Assembly: GCF_031954365.1 (NCBI RefSeq)
Contig: NZ_JAUSVZ010000002.1
Strand: one strand, 5' to 3'
DNA: 64,000 nt
From: Brevibacillus aydinogluensis
Lineage (GTDB): Bacteria > Bacillota > Bacilli > Brevibacillales > Brevibacillaceae
Part shown: positions 59,173-64,000 of the stretch, one piece after another
Layout of the letters: each line of letters opens with the position of its first letter
Numbering within the stretch: the stretch's first letter is position 1
The notes under the pieces: model-generated
The model's input: only the letters and a program-made list of their open reading frames with translations
Told to the model about the DNA's origin: nothing
Databases searched by the model: none
Translations under genes and position numbers: made by a program

Positions 59173-59670
59173 TTGAAGCGCATGTACGGTGTGGACATGC
59201 AGGTGCCGGACGGCAAACGGCCCGGCTTCTATGCTCAAGTCATACATAAAATCGGGGATCATGTCAATGTGTTTGACCGCGACGGCCGACTGTTTATTGT
59301 AGAAAGCCCGCACGAACGGGACACCTTGCGGGACATCTTGCAAAAGGCGGGAATGCTGGGCGAAGAATTTACGCTCTGGCTACTCCCCGAGGGAGCGGAC
59401 ATCGCCCACCTGGACGACGTCGGATTCGTCAGTCAGAACGAACACGTGTATCTCTACGCTGACCGCGTCGCCGCGTTTTCACTGGACGCTGCCGCCGGCG
59501 AGGAACGCGACCGCTGGGCCGCTCTGGAGCAGTGCCGGGAACACGTGATCGGAACGCTGCACGCATCGTCATCCCGCCCCACACTGTACCTCGTGGACGC
59601 CAACCAGACTGACCTGATCGAAGGAATTGCCCGCGCCTACCGGACGGCCGTCACGTGGTGGAACGAGTGA
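59173..59670 (+). CDS. Conserved hypothetical protein
   Basis: A 165-residue soluble protein without signal peptide or membrane segment. Features: an N-terminal beta-rich part (MYGVDMQVPDGKRPGFYAQVIHKIGDHVNVFDRDGRLFIVESP), a helix (RDTLRDILQKAG), then LLPEGADIAHLDDVGFVSQNEHVYLYADRV. I do not recognise a family. The TTG at 59173 is used because GGAG lies 8 bases upstream; GTG at 59164 and ATG at 59182 are alternatives. It stands divergent to the MBL hydrolase. Confidence 0.6.
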   Translation: MKRMYGVDMQVPDGKRPGFYAQVIHKIGDHVNVFDRDGRLFIVESPHERDTLRDILQKAGMLGEEFTLWLLPEGADIAHLDDVGFVSQNEHVYLYADRVAAFSLDAAAGEERDRWAALEQCREHVIGTLHASSSRPTLYLVDANQTDLIEGIARAYRTAVTWWNE

Positions 59671-59687
59671 GACAAGCCCATCTCATG

Positions 59688-59727
59688 AAAAAACCATGCG
59701 GCTTTCCACTCGAGTGAAAGCCGCATG
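59688..59727 (-). terminator. Intrinsic terminator of the small membrane protein gene
   Basis: Stem CATGCGGCTTTC/GAAAGCCGCATG (12 pairs, 9-base loop), followed on the minus strand by GTTTTTTC. It starts 11 bases after that gene's stop. Confidence 0.85.
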
Positions 59728-59737
59728 AATCGCCTCG

Positions 59738-60184
59738 TCAGTTTCTTGGTCCTCTGACCTTTTGTCTTGGCTTGTGCGGAAAGTTGTCGCCGTTGACGTT
59801 TTGTTTCCACCCTTCCAGAATCTTCAAGACGGAGGCAAACAACGGCGATCCAAAGACAGCGACAATCCCCCAGATCCAGGTGCCCACTTTCCACGGATTG
59901 TCGACAAAGGCGGATGGCGCCCCGACGAGAATCAGCGCGGGATCAAGGCCGAGCAGTGCGAAAATGACGCCTGCGGACACGACGGAGATGATCAGATTGC
60001 AAAACTTTTTGTAATGTGTCAGCCGAGCGGCGTGGTTGTGGTCTTCCAACCGGTCTTGTTCGGCCTCGTAATCAGTGGCGAGGAAGGGTACCACCGACTT
60101 GACTGCTTCCGTCACCCCGGCGGCCGCGCTGGACACCGCCGTGATGTAAATCATAAAGGAAATGGATGAATCCAGACTGACCAT
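59738..60184 (-). CDS. Small membrane protein of unknown function
   Basis: A 148-residue protein with hydrophobic segments at about residues 8-24, 63-88 and 100-123 (SFMIYITAVSSAAAGV; NLIISVVSAGVIFALLGL; WIWGIVAVFGSPLFASVL) and a charged C-terminus (GDNFPHKPRQKVRGPRN). No family is recognised; it looks like the short holin-like or phage-shock type membrane proteins, but nothing supports such a role. ATG at 60184 has GAGGGGGGAG upstream. It stands alone with its own terminator. Confidence 0.6.
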   Translation of the reverse strand: MVSLDSSISFMIYITAVSSAAAGVTEAVKSVVPFLATDYEAEQDRLEDHNHAARLTHYKKFCNLIISVVSAGVIFALLGLDPALILVGAPSAFVDNPWKVGTWIWGIVAVFGSPLFASVLKILEGWKQNVNGDNFPHKPRQKVRGPRN

Positions 60185-60338
60185 GTCTACTCCCCCCTCA
60201 TTCATGTGTATGGGGGATAAGCCCGACGCATGACCTTCGATGAAACCGTCTCGATGTTCGATCATTGGCAGGTGTTTGCCCGCCGAAAGCGAATACAATC
60301 ACACGTATGGCAAATTTAGGGAAAGGTGGTAGTCACCC

Positions 60339-60815
60339 GTGCACGATTACGCATTTGTCTGGAAGCAGTACGATCTGGTTCGCGGCATCACTCTGGCGGT
60401 ATTGAAGGATCTGCCCACAGAGCAGGCGGATATCGTTCCGGAAGGCTTTTCCAACAACATCCGTTGGAATCTGGGACATATTCTGACCGTTCAGGAAAGC
60501 TGTATGTACGGTCTCGAATTTACACACCTGCCTGCCTCGTACAAAACGCTGTTCGGACCGGGCACGAAACCGGCGGACTGGCAGGGAGAGGTGCCACCCC
60601 TGTCCACGTTGGCCGAACAGTTGGAAGAGCAAAAGGAGCGAATCAAGCGAACCTTCCGTGAACGGCTCAACCAGGAATTGCCGCAGCCGTTCGTCTTGCG
60701 AAACACGCAGATGACCACACTGGGCGAGATGTTCGTTTTTTCGCTCTTTCACGAGGGGATGCACATCAGTACAATCAACACACTGAAAAAGGCACTGGCC
60801 ATAACGCATTCATAA
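60339..60815 (+). CDS. DinB family protein
   Basis: A 158-residue four-helix-bundle protein of the DinB/YfiT metalloenzyme-like family. The family histidines are in NNIRWNLGHILTVQE (His about 47) and in FSLFHEGMHISTIN (two His, about 138 and 142), which form the metal site. DinB proteins often use bacillithiol or other thiols in transfer reactions; with bshC in the genome this is a fair guess but not shown. The start is GTG with GAAAGGTGG upstream. Confidence 0.85.
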   Translation: MHDYAFVWKQYDLVRGITLAVLKDLPTEQADIVPEGFSNNIRWNLGHILTVQESCMYGLEFTHLPASYKTLFGPGTKPADWQGEVPPLSTLAEQLEEQKERIKRTFRERLNQELPQPFVLRNTQMTTLGEMFVFSLFHEGMHISTINTLKKALAITHS

Positions 60816-60824
60816 ACCCCTTTT

Positions 60825-60853
60825 GCCCGGCTCTTGCAGCCCGGGCTTTTTTC
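60825..60853 (+). terminator. Intrinsic terminator of the dinB-like gene
   Basis: GCCCGG/CCGGGC with a 10-base loop followed by TTTTTTC on the plus strand, ten bases past the stop codon. Confidence 0.85.
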
Positions 60854-60910
60854 TTTTCCCGAAGTTCCCTTCTCAAATCATCCGCCCCGTCCAATCGGCC
60901 GCTGTAAGCT

Positions 60911-60944
60911 GAAAAATGAAAAACCGCTCCAACAAGGAGCGGTT
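60911..60944 (-). terminator. Intrinsic terminator downstream of phoH
   Basis: On the minus strand AACCGCTCC/GGAGCGGTT with a 5-base loop followed by TTTCATTTTTC. It is 235 bases past the phoH stop, so it either ends a long 3' untranslated region or an unknown short transcript. Confidence 0.75.
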
Positions 60945-61178
60945 GTGTCGAGCCCTTCTGTTCTGGGGTACTACCGGTTATTCTCTTTGGCACGTCAGCC
61001 TCCATCCATAGAGTCTGTTACCTAAAGAGCTCGGGTTCCGCCACTTTGACCAAGATCGACTGCATGATCATAAATAACCACGCTTTTTCGCCTCCCAAGA
61101 AGGCTTGTCGCCGTTGATCCATCAATCATCGGGCTCGACGTTTTACAGTATGCGCTGATTTTTGGTTTCTATGCATCC
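60945..61178 (-). other. Gap between phoH and its terminator; only a doubtful short open frame
   Basis: The 363-base gap between the DinB-like gene and phoH holds the two terminators listed and otherwise no clear gene. A 34-codon frame at 61122-61018 (minus) would begin MDQRRQAFLGGEKAWLF and end VAEPELFR; it has no ribosome binding site. It could be the remnant of a lost gene or chance. I see no RNA family. Confidence 0.4.
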
Positions 61179-62510
61179 CTACAGCAGATCGGCCGCCAAC
61201 TGCGCCAGCACGCTGCGTTCCCCTTTTTCCAGCTTGATATGGCCCGCCAGCTTTTGCGTCTTGAACATCTCCACCACGTAGGTCAGTCCGTTGTTGCTCT
61301 CGTCCAGATAGGGGTGGTCGATCTGCTCCGGGTCTCCCATGAGCACAATTTTTGACCCTTCGCCGACCCGGGTCAGGATCGTCTTCACCTCGTGTTTGGT
61401 CAAGTTCTGCGCCTCGTCGATAATGATGAACTGACCGGGAATGGAGCGTCCGCGAATGTACGTCAGTGCCTCCACCTGGATGCTTCCCATGCCGGCGAGG
61501 ATCTTGTCCAGATCACCCGGGTGCTTGGTATTAAACAAATATTCCAAATTATCGTAAATCGGCTGCATCCACGGCCGCAGTTTCTCTTCCTTTTCCCCGG
61601 GGAGAAAGCCAATATCTTTTCCCAGTGGGACAATGGGTCTGGCCACCAGCAGCTTCTTGTACGTCTGCAGGTCCTCGATCTGCAACAGCCCCGCCGCCAG
61701 CGCCAGGAGTGTTTTGCCGGTACCAGCCTTGCCCGTCATGGTGACAAGCGGAATCTCCTCCCGCAGCAGCAGTTCCATGGCCATGCGCTGCTGCACGTTG
61801 CGGGCGCGAATGCCCCAGACCGGATCGTCGCTCGTCACCAACATCTCCAGCGTCCTGCCTTCTGCGTCCACTTTGCCGATCGCGGAGATCGAGGGATTGA
61901 TCTCGTCTTTTAAAATCAGGAACTGGTGCGGAAAAAACCGGGTATTGGGAAAACAGGCTGACAGGTTCAGCTTGCGGGAGGCGTAGTACGTTTGAATGAT
62001 GTGGGAAGCCACTGTCAGCTTTTCGCAACCAGCATAAATACTGGAGTGCTCGACGACGCGGTCGGACAGGAAATCTTCCGCTTTCAGGCCGAGCGCGTCC
62101 GCCTTTACCCGCATCAGGGCATCTTTGCTGACGAGAATGACGGGACGAGGGCTTGGGGACAGGTTTTCCTCTTCCTGCAGATTTAGCGCTACGGCCAAAA
62201 TCCGGTTGTCGTTTGTAAATTCTGTAAATTGCTTCTGCAGCTTGTGAAGCGATGAGTGATTCAACTCTACGCGAAACAGACCGCCTGTCTCCAGCGTAAT
62301 GCCCTGATGCAGATGGCCCAGTTCGCGAAAACTGTCCAACAATCTCGACACGTAACGGGCATTACGGCCAATTTCATCCATATAGCGCTTTTTGGAATCA
62401 ATTTCTTCCAATACCACGGCGGGTAGGACGATCTCATTGTCCGCAAAGGAGAACATCGCCCGCGGATCTTGCAGGAGTACGTTGGTGTCCAGTACGTAGA
62501 TTTTCTTCAA
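61179..62510 (-). CDS. ylaK: PhoH family ATPase with N-terminal PIN domain (YlaK-like)
   Basis: A 443-residue two-domain protein. The PIN-like nuclease domain starts KKIYVLDTNVLLQDPRAM, with conserved acidic residues (Asp 7; EEIDSKKRYMDEIG). The PhoH ATPase follows with Walker A MTGKAGTGKTLLALAAGLL (about residues 259-277) and Walker B GQFIIIDEAQNLTKHEVKTILTRVG (about 358-382). Such PIN-PhoH proteins are RNA helicase/nuclease candidates. The start is TTG with AGGAGG upstream. It lies divergent to a YlaJ-type lipoprotein, as ylaJ and ylaK do in B. subtilis. Confidence 0.93.
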   Translation of the reverse strand: MKKIYVLDTNVLLQDPRAMFSFADNEIVLPAVVLEEIDSKKRYMDEIGRNARYVSRLLDSFRELGHLHQGITLETGGLFRVELNHSSLHKLQKQFTEFTNDNRILAVALNLQEEENLSPSPRPVILVSKDALMRVKADALGLKAEDFLSDRVVEHSSIYAGCEKLTVASHIIQTYYASRKLNLSACFPNTRFFPHQFLILKDEINPSISAIGKVDAEGRTLEMLVTSDDPVWGIRARNVQQRMAMELLLREEIPLVTMTGKAGTGKTLLALAAGLLQIEDLQTYKKLLVARPIVPLGKDIGFLPGEKEEKLRPWMQPIYDNLEYLFNTKHPGDLDKILAGMGSIQVEALTYIRGRSIPGQFIIIDEAQNLTKHEVKTILTRVGEGSKIVLMGDPEQIDHPYLDESNNGLTYVVEMFKTQKLAGHIKLEKGERSVLAQLAADLL

Positions 62511-62705
62511 AGTCTCGCCTCCTATTACCCATCTTCTCTATTATATGCAGTTGGGGACCGGATGCTCTGCTGTCCGAACGCGATGTATTACAGTGTATGA
62601 CAAGGGGTGGACGGATAGACGAGAGGCAGAAGAATGAAAACGGGGCAGGCAGAACACAATACGACTAACCATCACCTGTACCGCAGCAATCCAGGGAAAG
62701 GAAGT

Positions 62706-63314
62706 ATGACCGTGAAACGGACAGCGATCTATGTACTGAGCGTCAGCCTGCTCCTCTCCGCCTGCATGACGAACAACAAGCCTCCGGCCAACCAGGCGGC
62801 TCCGCAGCCCGGCCAAACTGTGCCGGAAACGCAGCGCGTCCAGCAAACCGCCCCGTCCCCAACCTACAACCAGTCGCCGCAGGCAACCGCTGAACGGCTG
62901 GTGCGCCTGGCCACGCGGGTGAAAAACGTCAATGACGCGACGGCGGTGGTCCTGGGCAAGTGGGCGGTCGTCGGCATTGATGTCAACGCCCATCTGGATC
63001 GGCCGGAAGTGGGCGTGATCAAATACTCGGTGGCGGAAGCGCTGAAAGAAGACCCCCAAGGGGCGAACGCCATCGTCACGGCCGACCCCGATATCGTGCA
63101 GCGGCTGCGGGAAATGGCTGCTGACATCCAACGCGGTCGTCCCGTGACCGGCTTGGCCGAAGAACTGGCGGACATCGTCGGGAGGCTCATGCCGCAGCTG
63201 CCGCGCGACGTGCAAAAACGGGAAGAGACGCCTACCAGGGAAAACGAACAGCGGATCAACAAAAGCGGCAACTCCAAACCGCAGGGAAATGAAAAAATCC
63301 CGGTGAACCGCTGA
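62706..63314 (+). CDS. ylaJ: YhcN/YlaJ family sporulation lipoprotein
   Basis: A 202-residue lipoprotein. The signal peptide ends in the lipobox LLLSAC (Cys about residue 20), followed by a Pro/Asn/Gln-rich linker (about 25-60) and the YhcN/YlaJ domain: ATAERLVRLATRVKNVNDATAVVLGKWAVVGIDVNAHLD (about 60-98) and KYSVAEALKEDPQGANAIVTADPDIVQRLREMAADI. Homologues are made in the forespore and affect spore germination or cortex. ATG at 62706 follows GGAAAGGAAG; upstream codons in frame lack a site. Confidence 0.9.
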   Translation: MTVKRTAIYVLSVSLLLSACMTNNKPPANQAAPQPGQTVPETQRVQQTAPSPTYNQSPQATAERLVRLATRVKNVNDATAVVLGKWAVVGIDVNAHLDRPEVGVIKYSVAEALKEDPQGANAIVTADPDIVQRLREMAADIQRGRPVTGLAEELADIVGRLMPQLPRDVQKREETPTRENEQRINKSGNSKPQGNEKIPVNR

Positions 63315-63331
63315 CCATCGTCCGAAACAAT

Positions 63332-63372
63332 ACAGGCATTTTCCGGGCTTACGCCCAGGAAAATGCCTGTTT
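63332..63372 (+). terminator. Intrinsic terminator overlapping a convergent gene
   Basis: A perfect 13-pair stem ACAGGCATTTTCC/GGAAAATGCCTGT with a 13-base loop, followed by TTTG. The distal arm and loop lie inside the last codons of the convergent PLP enzyme gene. Confidence 0.8.
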
Positions 63373-64000
63373 GTCGTCTGCCACCTGCTCTGCGGGTCCA
63401 AGCGCGTCCAATGCCTGCTCCAGGTCTTGAAGCAGGTCGACAGCGTCCTCCAGGCCCGCGGAGAGACGGATCAGTCCGTCCGTAATTCCACGCCGCTTAC
63501 GCTCTGCGGGCGGCATGGCGGCATGGGACATCATCGCCGGATAGGAAAGAATCGTTTCGACCGCACCCAGACTGACGGCGACAATCGGAAGCTTGACGCG
63601 GTCAAACAGCGCTTTGGCCCGCTCGCGGCTGCCCACGTCAAAGGAGAGTACCGCCCCGTGTCCGCTCGCCTGCCGGTTTTGCAGGTCATGACCGTCGTGT
63701 TCCGGCAATCCGGTGTAGTAGACGCGGCTGACCGCCGGGTGTGTGGAAAGCCAGCGGGCCAGCTTTTCCGCCGTCTGCGTGCTGACGTCCAGACGCGCTT
63801 TCAAGGACTTCAAGCCGCGCAGCACCAGCCAGGAATCCTGCACGCCGAGGATCGCTCCCATGCCGTTTTGGATCATGTAGAGCTGCTCACCCAATGCCGC
63901 CTCCTTGGTCACGGCCAACCCGGCCACGACGTCACTGTGGCCGCCGATGAACTTGGTCGCGCTGTGGATCACCACGTCCGCGCCCAGCTCCAGAGGCCGC
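63349..64000 (-). CDS. Cys/Met metabolism PLP enzyme (methionine gamma-lyase or cystathionine gamma-synthase type), 5' cut by window
   Basis: The C-terminal 217 residues of a fold-type I transsulfuration enzyme. The PLP-binding lysine is in VIHSATKFIGGHSDVVAG, near the window edge; KSLKARLDVSTQTAEKLARWL, GAVLSFDVG and LSLGAVETILSYPAMMSHAAMPPAERKRRGITDGLIRLSAGLED follow, all diagnostic. The N-terminal part with substrate-specificity residues is off the window, so the exact reaction cannot be assigned. Because ahcY is also present, a link to homocysteine recycling is possible. The stop lies inside the terminator of the convergent lipoprotein gene. Confidence 0.92.
   Translation of the reverse strand, partial: RPLELGADVVIHSATKFIGGHSDVVAGLAVTKEAALGEQLYMIQNGMGAILGVQDSWLVLRGLKSLKARLDVSTQTAEKLARWLSTHPAVSRVYYTGLPEHDGHDLQNRQASGHGAVLSFDVGSRERAKALFDRVKLPIVAVSLGAVETILSYPAMMSHAAMPPAERKRRGITDGLIRLSAGLEDAVDLLQDLEQALDALGPAEQVADDKQAFSWA

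Noticed and set aside
60775..61005. A 76-codon minus-strand open frame overlapping the dinB-like gene end
   Set aside because: It runs through the intrinsic terminator at 60911-60944 and into the end of a real gene on the other strand.

Overview
The window reads as a contiguous piece of chromosome from an endospore-forming, moderately GC-rich Bacillales member. A Brevibacillus/Paenibacillaceae-type bacterium is my best guess, from gene content rather than any search. The evidence is the complete division and cell wall (dcw) cluster with its sporulation members (spoVD, spoVE, spoIIGA-sigE-sigG), bacillithiol synthesis (bshC), the ylm genes (ylmC, pgeF, ylmE, sepF, ylmG, ylmH, divIVA), RsfA, YlaJ and YteA-type sporulation proteins, DUF2626 and a T-box controlled ileS. 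I see no rRNA, tRNA, CRISPR array, prophage or intact insertion sequence. Most genes lie on the minus strand.

Layout. 0-5.5 kb: an edge-cut LCP cell-wall ligase, an FAD oxidoreductase, a YtkD-type Nudix enzyme, then an MFS transporter, an enolase-superfamily enzyme and a YteA zinc-finger protein. 5.6-8.8 kb: ileS behind a T-box leader. 8.8-15.8 kb: divIVA and the ylm genes, then sigG, sigE and spoIIGA. 16-19.6 kb: a corrinoid/siderophore-type ABC importer with cobU; its ATPase gene carries a frameshift and its leader holds an attenuator-like terminator. 19.7-40.8 kb: a His-rich YmaF protein, then the dcw cluster running (in transcription order) mraZ, rsmH, ftsL, pbpB, spoVD, murE, mraY, murD, spoVE, murG, murB, murA, divIB, two DUF881 genes, sbp, ftsA, ftsZ. 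40.8-46.1 kb: ahcY, bshC, a cupin regulator, DUF3397 and panE. 46.3-51.3 kb: a five-gene leucine/branched acyl-CoA degradation operon like yngHEFG of Bacillus subtilis. 51.5-64 kb: ylbP-like GNAT, RsfA, a crotonase, MgsR/Spx, a Cys-rich HTH regulator, DUF2626, a MidA-type methyltransferase, an MBL hydrolase, several unknown proteins, DinB, PhoH, a YlaJ lipoprotein and an edge-cut transsulfuration PLP enzyme.

How it works together. The core makes the peptidoglycan precursor (MurE carries the DNPR motif of meso-diaminopimelate ligases), moves it across the membrane and builds the division ring. The sporulation sigma factors and their processing protease sit next to it. MraZ has an apparent operator of five GTGG repeats directly before its own gene. 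Several dcw genes start with TTG or GTG.

Most interesting non-coding finding: a 561-base gap at 53.6-54.2 kb holds a roughly 200-base rod-like inverted-repeat structure that I cannot assign to a known RNA family. Also worth a look are the frameshifted ABC ATPase, the importer leader without a recognisable B12 riboswitch, and the spoIIG promoter with its unusually wide spacer.
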